A stretch of 64,000 nucleotides of DNA, from contig JAEUTQ010000021.1 in the NCBI GenBank assembly GCA_016787445.1, forward strand, positions 23,986 to 87,985. The letters run 5' to 3'. A program made the position numbers and the translations under genes. Shown here piece after piece: positions 1 through 7,112 of this stretch (positions are counted from its first letter, which is position 1; every line of letters starts with the position of its first letter). Source of the stretch: Bacteroidia bacterium. GTDB lineage: Bacteria; Bacteroidota; Bacteroidia; B-17B0; Aurantibacillaceae. Under the pieces are notes generated by a model. It worked only from the letters and a program-made list of their open reading frames with translations, made no database searches and was not told the DNA's origin.

Positions 1-826
1 TGGAACCTAAAAGCTTAAATACTTTTTTACTTGTTCCAAAAACAATATCCTTTTCTTCAATGCCTTCAATATTTCCTGTCTTCATGATGTTCTTAACCAA
101 ACGATCTTCCAAACTGTGATAAGACATAATCACTAATCTCCCACCCGGTTTCAGCACTTCCACACATTGTGATAAACATTCTTTGAGTGCTTCCATCTCC
201 TGGTTCACTTCCATTCTGATTGCCTGAAACACTTTCGCGAGGTAACGGCTCTCTTCAAATTTCGGTGTGCAGGATTTAATCGCTTTTTTTAAATCATCGG
301 TGGTTTCAATCGTTTCTTCATTTCGTTTTTCGATAATGAGTTTTACCAAGCGAAACGCGTTATCGATTTCACCATAATTTTTAAAAATGAAGAGCAGTTG
401 CTTTTCATCATAATTATTAATGACTTCACGAGCCGACAAATCACTCTGTTGATTCATTCGCATATCCAATTTGGAATCAAAGCGAATGGAAAAACCTCTT
501 TCGGCAACATCGAACTGATGAGAAGAAACGCCTAAATCTCCCAAAATACCATCCACGCTGTTAAAACCATTAATGCGTAAATAGTTTTTCAGAAAACGAA
601 AATTTTGCGGAACAAAAATTAAACGATCGTCTTGAGGAACATTAGCAGCAGCATCTTTATCCTGATCGAAAGCAATGAGCTTACCGTTAGGTCCGAGATG
701 TTTCAAAATTTCTTTTGAATGCCCTCCTCCACCGAATGTGATATCAACGTATACACCATCAGGTTTAATATTAAGGCCTTGAATACATGCTTGTAAAAGA
801 ACGGGGATGTGATAATGATTACTCAT
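1..826 (-). CDS. rsmH: 16S rRNA (cytosine1402-N4)-methyltransferase RsmH, 3' end outside the window
   Basis: The reading frame runs off the left edge, so about 275 N-terminal residues are visible. RsmH transfers a methyl group from SAM to N4 of cytosine 1402 in 16S rRNA. Reading from 826 it begins MSNHYHIPVLLQ, followed by the SAM-binding glycine-rich stretch DITFGGGGHS (about residues 28-37) and, further on, the family motif YHSLEDR; these identify the family. The start codon overlaps the end of mraZ by 8 bp (819-826), the usual mraZ-rsmH arrangement at the head of the division and cell wall (dcw) cluster, so the two are surely co-transcribed and probably translationally coupled. Identification is secure; only the C-terminal end is unseen. 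Confidence 0.96.
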   Translation of the reverse strand, partial: MSNHYHIPVLLQACIQGLNIKPDGVYVDITFGGGGHSKEILKHLGPNGKLIAFDQDKDAAANVPQDDRLIFVPQNFRFLKNYLRINGFNSVDGILGDLGVSSHQFDVAERGFSIRFDSKLDMRMNQQSDLSAREVINNYDEKQLLFIFKNYGEIDNAFRLVKLIIEKRNEETIETTDDLKKAIKSCTPKFEESRYLAKVFQAIRMEVNQEMEALKECLSQCVEVLKPGGRLVIMSYHSLEDRLVKNIMKTGNIEGIEEKDIVFGTSKKVFKLLGS

Positions 827-1289
827 CATCTCCATCATTAAAGTTTAATCCACCCAACACATCTTCAGCTAATTTTTCAATATTGACATCCTGGTTTAAG
901 AAGTCTTCATACATTTTCTTATCCCAGATTTCAATCACATTATTACTACCTAAAACTTTGATGTCTGTTTTAATATCAGCGTACTCAGTTAAAGCTTTCG
1001 GCAAAAGAATACGTCCGGTTGTATCGGCATCGCAAGCGGTAGCACCACCTGTAAACTTTCGTACAAAAACATCATTGGCTTTTATTAGGCGGTTGAGTTT
1101 GCTCAATTTTTTGTTGAGCTTATTCCATTCGGCCACCGGATATAAAACCAAACATTTTTGGTGAAGATTTCGGTTAATCACAAACCCTTGATCAAAGGCA
1201 GCTTCCAGTTGCTTCCGTAGATTAACCGGAAACATGATGCGGCCTTTGGCATCCATCTTACAATCGTATTCTCCTATCAAACTGTTCAT
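819..1289 (-). CDS. mraZ: Transcriptional regulator / division protein MraZ
   Basis: 156 residues from the ATG at 1289 (MNSLIGEYDCKMDAKGR), the conserved N-terminus of the family. A longer frame starting at 1349 would add 20 residues that read through the MraZ operator and -7 box, so it is rejected. The protein has two SpoVT/AbrB-like MraZ half-domains: DAKGRIMFP near residue 12 and DTTGRILLP near residue 91, the paired D-x-x-GR-I-x-x-P motifs. It is a ring-shaped DNA-binding protein that in other bacteria represses its own dcw promoter. The acidic tail (NDGDDE) overlaps the start of rsmH. Direct decamer repeats lie just upstream, consistent with autoregulation. Confidence 0.96.
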   Translation of the reverse strand: MNSLIGEYDCKMDAKGRIMFPVNLRKQLEAAFDQGFVINRNLHQKCLVLYPVAEWNKLNKKLSKLNRLIKANDVFVRKFTGGATACDADTTGRILLPKALTEYADIKTDIKVLGSNNVIEIWDKKMYEDFLNQDVNIEKLAEDVLGGLNFNDGDDE

Positions 1290-1315
1290 TACAAGGGTTT
1301 TCCTGTGATATGGGT

Positions 1316-1323
1316 CAAAAATA
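1316..1323 (-). promoter_or_regulatory. -7 promoter box of mraZ
   Basis: On the minus strand this reads TATTTTTG, a full match to the Bacteroidetes -7 consensus TANNTTTG, 26 bases before the mraZ ATG at 1289. The expected -33 region falls inside the decamer repeats, so a repressor bound there would occlude the promoter. No clear TTG at -33 is seen. Confidence 0.6.
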
Positions 1324-1372
1324 CCCAAATTTTTACCACCTTTTACCACTTTAACCCATTTTTTACCACTTT
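1323..1372 (-). promoter_or_regulatory. MraZ operator: five 10-bp direct repeats
   Basis: Read on the minus strand from 1372, five consecutive decamers follow exactly in phase: AAAGTGGTAA, AAAATGGGTT, AAAGTGGTAA, AAGGTGGTAA and AAATTTGGGT. Known MraZ boxes are phased repeats with a TGGG or GTGG core at one-helical-turn spacing, which these match. They lie immediately upstream of the -7 box and mraZ, so autorepression of the dcw cluster is the natural reading. Confidence 0.75.
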
Positions 1373-1541
1373 GTTGAAAACTTGATTTCTGTTAATATTT
1401 TTGAAAGGAAAAAATGCTTAATAAATAAAATTTGAAAATGGCTTAAAACACAGAATTGGCGCGGCTTTCAGGGTTTTTAGGTAAGCGTTCTGATTTGAAA
1501 AAAGCTTTGATTTTTGATATACAGATATTAACAAGTAATGT

Positions 1542-1549
1542 TAACTTTG
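1542..1549 (+). promoter_or_regulatory. -7 promoter box of the acyltransferase gene
   Basis: TAACTTTG matches TANNTTTG. It lies downstream of the first in-frame ATG (1538), so transcription would begin near 1554 and the functional start must be the ATG at 1562. This decides the start codon. Confidence 0.55.
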
Positions 1550-1561
1550 CAATCCCGTAAT

Positions 1562-2413
1562 ATGTCGGATCCTAAATTCATAGACGTTTCTAAAATTTTA
1601 AAGGAAAAGGTGCCACACATCGAAAAGTGGTTACCGGGTTTTACCATTAATTGGTTGAAGCGCAAACTTCATGAAGATGAGATCAATGAAGCGATGGTGA
1701 TTTTGAAAGACCTTTACGGTTTGGAGTTTAATGCGAAGGGACTTGATTTATTAGGTGCGAAAATTGAATCGGTGAATGCGCATCATGTTCCAACTGATAA
1801 ACGCATTATTGTGGCGTCTAATCATCCACTTGGCGGATTAGATGGTATGGCTTTAATTAGAGCCGTTGGCGAGATTCGTCCGGATGTGCGTTTTTTAGTA
1901 AACGATGTATTAAAGAATCTCAAAAATTTTGGCGATGTATTTGTTGGCGTTAATAAAATAGGAAATAACTCAGCGAAATCATTACGAAGCATGGATGAAG
2001 TATTACGCTCGGACGATGCCGTTTTAATTTTTCCGGCGGGATTAGTTTCGCGTAAGCAAGAAGGACTCATCCGTGATTTAGAATGGAAAAAAAGTTTTGT
2101 GACGCAGGCCATCGATCATAAGCGTATGATTGTTCCGACTTTTATTGAGGGGGAAAATTCAAAATTCTTTTACCGTTTTGCCAACGCACGAAAGCGATTT
2201 GGAATTAAAGGCAATATTGAAATGCTTTTCTTGCCGGACGAAATGTTTAAGCAACGCGGACAAACCGTGCGTATCCATTTCAGTAAACCGTTTGATGCAG
2301 CTATTTTACACGATAAAAAATCTCATCGCGAATGGGCAGCCCACTTAAAGCAATTCATTTACTCCAAAGAATTTCATCAGGGTATTCCGTTTGAGGAATA
2401 CATGCACTTATAA
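1562..2413 (+). CDS. Lysophospholipid acyltransferase-family protein (PlsC/GlsA-like)
   Basis: 283 residues from ATG 1562 (MSDPKFID); the in-frame ATG at 1538 lies upstream of the -7 box and is not used. The protein carries the acyltransferase H-x4-D signature in the form NHPLGGLDG (about residues 87-95) and the downstream block FPAGLVSRK (about residues 157-165), which matches the FPEG-type substrate-binding motif. Such enzymes transfer an acyl group to a lysolipid at the inner membrane. The NHPxGGxDG variant is typical of Bacteroidetes proteins related to O-acyltransferases of glycine/ornithine lipid synthesis (GlsA type), but the usual N-acyltransferase partner is not adjacent, so the substrate is undecided. 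It is divergent from mraZ and same-strand with the SprT-like gene 71 bp downstream. Confidence 0.8.
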   Translation: MSDPKFIDVSKILKEKVPHIEKWLPGFTINWLKRKLHEDEINEAMVILKDLYGLEFNAKGLDLLGAKIESVNAHHVPTDKRIIVASNHPLGGLDGMALIRAVGEIRPDVRFLVNDVLKNLKNFGDVFVGVNKIGNNSAKSLRSMDEVLRSDDAVLIFPAGLVSRKQEGLIRDLEWKKSFVTQAIDHKRMIVPTFIEGENSKFFYRFANARKRFGIKGNIEMLFLPDEMFKQRGQTVRIHFSKPFDAAILHDKKSHREWAAHLKQFIYSKEFHQGIPFEEYMHL

Positions 2414-2484
2414 TCCAGTTTGTATTGTTGAAAATTTAATTTTTGCAGGAATTCACTCTGTGATGGATTCCGTAACTTTATTTT

Positions 2485-3129
2485 ATGACGGCGCGCGAAT
2501 TGCAATTTCAAAAAAACTGTGAAGTACTGAAAAAGTACATTCCGGAAGGCGCTGTTGAAACCATTGCGCGTTGGATTGTAGATTTCGATTTCAAATTAAA
2601 AATCAAAAAAGAACGCAGCACCAAACTGGGCGATTACTCTTCCCCTCAAAACGGAATGAACCATGTGATTACGATTAATCACAATCTTAACAAATATTCC
2701 TTTTTAGTAACGCTTGTACATGAAGTGGCGCACCTAAGTACCTTTAATAAATTTAAAAATACAGTGGCGCCGCACGGACAAGAATGGAAAAATGAATTTA
2801 AAATTTTGATGCAGCCATTTTTGGTAACTGAAATTTTTCCGGTGGATGTATTGTATGCCATTCGGAATTACTTGCAAAATCCGGCCGCTTCCAGTTGTAC
2901 CGATACCAATTTATTACGGACGCTAAAACTTTACGACGAAAATACGCGGCAAATATTCTTAGAATATCTCCCATATAAAAGTGTGTTTTTGTACAATGGG
3001 AATAAAGTTTTCGAAAAAGGAGAGCGCATACGAAAACGGTTCCGCTGCATTGAAATAGCAACCGGAACCGTCTATCTTTTTAATCCCTTAACGGAAGTAG
3101 AACTTTTCGAAGAATTAGCTAAAAACTAG
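2485..3129 (+). CDS. SprT-like zinc metallopeptidase-domain protein
   Basis: 214 residues. It contains the zinc motif HEVAH at residues 79-83 followed by a conserved HG..W element (PHGQEW, about residues 95-100), the layout of SprT/Spartan-like zincin domains. There is no signal peptide, so it is cytoplasmic. The biological role of bacterial SprT-like proteins is poorly known; the eukaryotic relative Spartan degrades DNA-protein crosslinks, but nothing here shows that function. The C-terminal zinc-ribbon cysteines seen in some SprT proteins are absent. Its stop codon shares the tetranucleotide CTAG (3126-3129) with the stop of the convergent LacI-family gene. Confidence 0.85.
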   Translation: MTARELQFQKNCEVLKKYIPEGAVETIARWIVDFDFKLKIKKERSTKLGDYSSPQNGMNHVITINHNLNKYSFLVTLVHEVAHLSTFNKFKNTVAPHGQEWKNEFKILMQPFLVTEIFPVDVLYAIRNYLQNPAASSCTDTNLLRTLKLYDENTRQIFLEYLPYKSVFLYNGNKVFEKGERIRKRFRCIEIATGTVYLFNPLTEVELFEELAKN

Positions 3130-4136
3130 CGAACAATCAATGAAGTTGGTAATACCAACATTGATTTGTTTTCCTTTTTACCATCAATAATATCCAACAT
3201 TAATAAACTAGCATTTCTGCCGATATCATCCACCGGTTGTGATACCGATAATACAGGTTTGTCAACGAGGTTAAATAAATCGATATCATCGAAACAAGCT
3301 AATTTCACTTTATCGTAATATTTACTGAGTGATTTGTCTTTGAAGGCTTTTAAAGTAGCTGTACCTAAATGGTTATTCAATGAATACACCGCATCAATAT
3401 CCGGATGCAGGTAGAACATTTTCTTTAACGTTGTTAAAGTATCTTCCTGAATTTTATTGAAATTAATCGGCGCAATAAATTCAGAACCTAAATTTAAGTT
3501 GTGCTTTTCGGTTGCATCCACAAAACCTTTAATACGATCGTCGATGGTACTGATATAAGAAGGCGTTACCGACAAACATAAAATTTTCTTGCAGCCTTTT
3601 TTAATTAAAGCTTCTACAATTTCTTTAGAGCCTCCATAGTTATCGGTTACCACAAAATTGCCATTATATAAAGGCAGAATACGGTCGATAAACACAAGCG
3701 GTGTGCGTTGAAAACGCGGACTATTAAAATAATCGGAGTTCTTTAAAGTAGAAGCAATGATAATACCGTCTACACCTTGTTGATTAATGAGCATGTCAAT
3801 TAATTTTTTCTCGCGCTCTTCATCTTCTTCGGTGCTACACACCATTAAATTATAACCACGATCAAACAAAGTGGTTTCAATGTTTTTAGCGATGGTAGAA
3901 TAAAATGGATTGGAAATGTCGGCCACAATTAAACCAATGAAATTACTTTTGCCTGTACGAAGTGCTTTCGCAAATTTATTAGGCGTGTAATCCAGTTTAG
4001 CAACGGCATCCAAAACAATCGCCTGCGTTTTTTTACTAATGCCATACTGGTCGGCTTTGCCGTTCAGTACCATTGAGATTAAGGTTTTTGAATACCCTAA
4101 TTGTTTCGAAAGATCTTCAAGTTGTAATCTTTTCAT
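3126..4136 (-). CDS. LacI-family transcriptional regulator
   Basis: 336 residues. The N-terminal LacI helix-turn-helix is clear (LEDLSKQLGYSKTLISMVLNG, shown in part; about residues 6-26) with hinge-region sequence near YTPNKFAKALRTGK, followed by a periplasmic-binding-protein-like effector domain beginning IGLIVADISNPFY (about residue 67). It would bind operators as a dimer or tetramer and respond to a small ligand, usually a sugar or nucleotide; the ligand cannot be read from the sequence. Divergent from the aminotransferase across a 356-bp region packed with ATTTAG/CTAAAT motifs, including a perfect palindrome 18 bp from its own start, suggesting autoregulation. Confidence 0.92.
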   Translation of the reverse strand: MKRLQLEDLSKQLGYSKTLISMVLNGKADQYGISKKTQAIVLDAVAKLDYTPNKFAKALRTGKSNFIGLIVADISNPFYSTIAKNIETTLFDRGYNLMVCSTEEDEEREKKLIDMLINQQGVDGIIIASTLKNSDYFNSPRFQRTPLVFIDRILPLYNGNFVVTDNYGGSKEIVEALIKKGCKKILCLSVTPSYISTIDDRIKGFVDATEKHNLNLGSEFIAPINFNKIQEDTLTTLKKMFYLHPDIDAVYSLNNHLGTATLKAFKDKSLSKYYDKVKLACFDDIDLFNLVDKPVLSVSQPVDDIGRNASLLMLDIIDGKKENKSMLVLPTSLIVR

Positions 4137-4153
4137 AGGCTTTGTTTTATTAG

Positions 4154-4168
4154 TCTAAATTATTTAGA
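4154..4168. promoter_or_regulatory. Perfect palindrome, candidate LacI-family operator
   Basis: TCTAAAT-T-ATTTAGA is a perfect 7-bp inverted repeat around one base, 18 bp upstream of the LacI-family start codon, with another ATTTAGAT at 4171. LacI-family regulators commonly bind short near-perfect palindromes; assignment of this site to the adjacent regulator is inference. Confidence 0.5.
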
Positions 4169-4468
4169 ATATTTAGATAGTTATTATATAAGTAAATATT
4201 GTAATTTAAATTGATTTAGTCAATAGATGCCCCCTGATTTTCGACGAATTAGGAGGAAAAATGCACAAAATACTAAATCTTTTTAGCTGAATTTAGGAAT
4301 TTCAAAGACGAATTTAGGTGCTCGTTTAGCGATTTTAGATGCATGGTTTATAGGGTCGCCTTTTCAACTTCGCTTTCTGCGCACGCACTTCTTCACCATT
4401 TGTTCTTCCTGTTGATAGTAAATCATTAGTTTTTACACCATCGGCTTTTAATTATTTGAGATTTACTT

Positions 4469-4476
4469 TACGTTTG
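4469..4476 (+). promoter_or_regulatory. -7 promoter box of the aminotransferase gene
   Basis: TACGTTTG matches TANNTTTG, 16 bases before the ATG at 4493, giving a predicted leader of only about a dozen bases. No convincing -33 TTG at the usual spacing. Confidence 0.55.
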
Positions 4477-4492
4477 CCCAAATTTTTTTACA

Positions 4493-5776
4493 ATGAGTAC
4501 CGCACAAAAACCAATGGATTTAAAAGTATCCAAATTAGCCGAAAATATTATCGGCTCAGAAATTATTAAACTCGCCGGCGAAGTCAACGAGAAAATTAAA
4601 AACGGCGAGAAGATTTATAATCTTACCATTGGTGATTTTAATCCGAAGGTATTCCCTATTCCAACCGAATTAAAACAAGCGATCGTTGACGCGTATTTTG
4701 ATGATCAAACCAATTATCCTGCAGCCGACGGTATGCTCGAACTGCGTGAAGCGGTTTCTAACTTATTAAAAGAGCGCGGAGGTTTAAATTATTCAGCCGG
4801 TGAAATTTTAATTGCCGGAGGGGCGCGCCCCGTTATCTACAGTATTTTCCGCGCTATCGTGGATGCTAATGATACTGTGATATTCGCAGTGCCATCCTGG
4901 AATAACAACCACTATACTTACTTAAATGGCGCTAAGCCGGTAGTGATTGAGGCAACTCCTGAAAATAATTTCATGCCGAAAGCTTCAGATATCAAACCAT
5001 TCATTCAACAAGCTTCTTTAGTGGCTTTATGCTCACCGCAAAATCCTACCGGTACTGTATTTAGTAAAGAAGGCTTGGAAGAAATTTGCGATATGATTCT
5101 TGCAGAGAACATTCGTCGCGGACCGGATGCGAAACCTGTATACTTAATGTACGATCAAATTTATTGGGCTTTAACTCACGGCAACACGAAGCACTACGAT
5201 CCGGTTAGTTTACGTCCTGAAATGAAAAATTACACGGTGTTTGTTGATGGGATCTCCAAATCATTAGCCGCTACCGGTGTTCGTGTTGGCTGGAGCATGG
5301 GTCCGAAAAAATTAATTGATAAAATGAAAGCCATTTTAACGCACGTGGGTGCATGGGCTCCTAAAGCGGAACAAATGGCGAGTGCAAAATATTTGAGTGA
5401 CCTCAGCAAGTATGATGTTTTCTTAGCGGAGCAAAAACAAAAAATCAGCGACCGCCTCGAAGGATTTTACAAAGGCTTCCAGCAATTAAAAGCAGAAGGT
5501 CATAAAGTGGATGCGATTGCGCCACAAGCAGCGATTTACTTAACCATTAAGTTTTCATTGCACGGACAAAAAACAGCAGACGGAAAAGTTTTAGCGACAA
5601 CCAAAGATGTGACTAAATATATTTTGGATGAGGCAAAAGTGGCCGTGGTTCCTTTCTATGCCTTCGGTGCAAGTGAAGACTCAGCCTGGTATCGCTTATC
5701 GGTGGGAACTTGCAAAATGGAAGATGTAGATGGAATTATTTCCAATCTGCGTGCAGCGTTAAAGAAATTATCTTAA
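4493..5776 (+). CDS. PLP-dependent class I/II aminotransferase
   Basis: 427 residues, full family length. It shows the fold-type I aminotransferase landmarks: SPQNPTG with Asn184, YDQIY with Asp221 contacting the pyridine nitrogen, SKS with the Schiff-base Lys256 followed by GVRVGW, and a C-terminal YRLSVGT with the carboxylate-binding arginine. It would transfer an amino group between an amino acid and a 2-oxo acid in the cytoplasm. The subfamily (aspartate, aromatic or other) cannot be settled. It is monocistronic: its own -7 box lies 16 bp upstream and a bidirectional hairpin terminator follows the stop. The divergent LacI-family regulator is a candidate controller. Confidence 0.9.
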   Translation: MSTAQKPMDLKVSKLAENIIGSEIIKLAGEVNEKIKNGEKIYNLTIGDFNPKVFPIPTELKQAIVDAYFDDQTNYPAADGMLELREAVSNLLKERGGLNYSAGEILIAGGARPVIYSIFRAIVDANDTVIFAVPSWNNNHYTYLNGAKPVVIEATPENNFMPKASDIKPFIQQASLVALCSPQNPTGTVFSKEGLEEICDMILAENIRRGPDAKPVYLMYDQIYWALTHGNTKHYDPVSLRPEMKNYTVFVDGISKSLAATGVRVGWSMGPKKLIDKMKAILTHVGAWAPKAEQMASAKYLSDLSKYDVFLAEQKQKISDRLEGFYKGFQQLKAEGHKVDAIAPQAAIYLTIKFSLHGQKTADGKVLATTKDVTKYILDEAKVAVVPFYAFGASEDSAWYRLSVGTCKMEDVDGIISNLRAALKKLS

Positions 5777-5794
5777 TCAAAATTCCCTTTAATA

Positions 5795-5820
5795 AAAAAG
5801 CCCTCATGCGAGGGCTTTTT
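5795..5820. terminator. Bidirectional rho-independent terminator
   Basis: An 11-bp perfect stem (5795-5805 with 5810-5820) with an ATGC loop, flanked by A and T runs on both sides. It serves the aminotransferase on plus and the convergent cargo gene on minus; its last base overlaps the stop codon of the latter. Confidence 0.9.
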
Positions 5821-7040
5821 TATTTAGTAATTACCAAACGCTTGTTGGCTATTTGTCCTGTATGATTGATGAATTGTAGGGAGTAAACAGCATCGTTTAA
5901 TTCAGTTGTATTCAATGTAACTTGTCCATTCTTCACGATGCCATCTTCATGTCTTAATAATCTGCCATTTAAATCATAAACCTTTATCTCAATGTTAGAC
6001 TCGTAGTAATTACTCAAACTAATTGTTACTACATCTTTGGCAGGTTGAGGATAAACAGAAATACTATTGGCGAATAACTCATTTTCATTGACTAATCCCG
6101 GACTTACATTTACGTTTACAGTATCTGTTTTAATATTGCCGCAAATGTTTTGTGTAACTACATAACTAAATGTGCCGGTGCTGGTAGGTTTTACCCATAA
6201 ACCACCTCCTGTACCAATAGTTGTTGTACCAGTAGCCCAAGTACACTCTAAACCTATCTCAGGTGGACGACCAATAAAAGCGCTATCTCCAAGATTAATG
6301 TTTTTATCAGGACCTGCAAATGCAGGCAGATTAAAATCTATAACTGAGATATCGTCAACATTATATTCACTCCAATTACCTGAACCAACACCTGTAATGC
6401 TAGTTGTAGTAGCCGCATCCGACTTAAAATTGCCAATTACTAGATATTTCTCATTTCCGGTAGCCGTAAATGTCCCACTTACTTCTACCCATCCAAGAGT
6501 ATCTGTTATAAAATTAGCTGAAGGATTTTGAATTTGTGGGATGAGGTATGACAGTGGGATACTGCAATAGCTTATTGTATCAACAGAGCTGTCAGATAAG
6601 TATATTCCAAATGACGCTAATGACATTGGTGCGTCGTTCTGAAGATTCAGGAACATTTTAATACAGTATGTTTTACCTGTTACTAAATTTGACAAAAGCC
6701 GATTTTTAGGATAAGTTCTACCAGATGATAAATAGTAGAATGTAACTCGGGCAAAGCCATTTCCTGTTCTTGGACTTTGAAACCGACCTGTACCATTGTA
6801 TGGAACATTTCCATAACATGTGTTATAGCATAACCCTCCACATACAAGTTTTGCTGAATCAATCCCGTTCCAGAAAAAACATCTTTTTAAAAAATTAGGT
6901 GAAATACAGTTCAGATTTTCAAACGAAGGATTACCAACTTTATTAACTTGTGAAAAAACGAGATTGAATTCAAGAACAAAAAACAAAACAAGCATTAACC
7001 TGCCTTGTTTTGATAGTCGCTTATGCAAACCAATTAACAT
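5820..7040 (-). CDS. T9SS cargo protein with type A sorting domain
   Basis: 406 residues, secreted: basic N-terminus, hydrophobic stretch MLVLFFVLEFNLVF and cleavage near SQ (residue 31). Met16 is an alternative start giving a tidier signal peptide. The first half (from NPSFENL) resembles the carbohydrate-binding-like jelly-roll module common before PKD-like repeats in Bacteroidetes surface proteins, with several cysteines (CGGLCYNTC). An Ig/PKD-like segment follows (AGPDKNINLGDS). The last ~75 residues form a type A sorting domain: VYPQPAKDVVTI, YDLNGRLL and the end RLVITK. Function of the mature part is unknown; adhesion or binding is a guess. A terminator separates it from secDF upstream. 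Confidence 0.85.
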   Translation of the reverse strand: MLIGLHKRLSKQGRLMLVLFFVLEFNLVFSQVNKVGNPSFENLNCISPNFLKRCFFWNGIDSAKLVCGGLCYNTCYGNVPYNGTGRFQSPRTGNGFARVTFYYLSSGRTYPKNRLLSNLVTGKTYCIKMFLNLQNDAPMSLASFGIYLSDSSVDTISYCSIPLSYLIPQIQNPSANFITDTLGWVEVSGTFTATGNEKYLVIGNFKSDAATTTSITGVGSGNWSEYNVDDISVIDFNLPAFAGPDKNINLGDSAFIGRPPEIGLECTWATGTTTIGTGGGLWVKPTSTGTFSYVVTQNICGNIKTDTVNVNVSPGLVNENELFANSISVYPQPAKDVVTISLSNYYESNIEIKVYDLNGRLLRHEDGIVKNGQVTLNTTELNDAVYSLQFINHTGQIANKRLVITK

Positions 7041-7063
7041 TTGTAAAATAAATTTACAAAATA

Positions 7064-7094
7064 AAAAAGCCCCAGGAAAATCCGGAGGCTTTTA
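7064..7094 (-). terminator. Rho-independent terminator after secDF
   Basis: On minus, AAAAGCC pairs with GGCTTTT around an imperfect inner stem, followed by a T run. Lies between the secDF stop (7113) and the next gene start (7040). Confidence 0.75.
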
Positions 7095-7112
7095 ATTTAT
7101 AGCTAAAGCTAA

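Larger units (their letters stand above)
4137..4492. other. 356-bp divergent intergenic region rich in ATTTAG/CTAAAT hexamers
   Basis: No ORF or RNA gene is recognisable. The hexamer ATTTAG or its complement CTAAAT occurs at 4155, 4162, 4171, 4214, 4273, 4291 and 4312, with a related TTTTAGAT at 4333. This is far more than expected in a region of this length. The region separates the LacI-family gene from the aminotransferase gene and ends with the aminotransferase -7 box. Confidence 0.6.

Noticed and set aside
787..1164. Plus-strand ORF opposite mraZ
   Set aside because: Shadow frame of mraZ with no motif, promoter or plausible protein; mraZ is unmistakable on the other strand.
1290..1349. 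Longer mraZ start at 1349
   Set aside because: The extra 20 residues are encoded by the operator decamers and the -7 box, and MNSLIGEYDCK is the family N-terminus.
1323..1372. CRISPR-like short repeats
   Set aside because: Units are 10 bp without spacers and precede mraZ; they are an operator.
4256..4492. Small ORF after AGGAGG-like sequence at 4250-4256
   Set aside because: The purine run AGGAGG precedes an ATG at 4261, but the frame closes almost at once (ATG CAC AAA ATA CTA AAT ... TAG), so it is not a credible gene.
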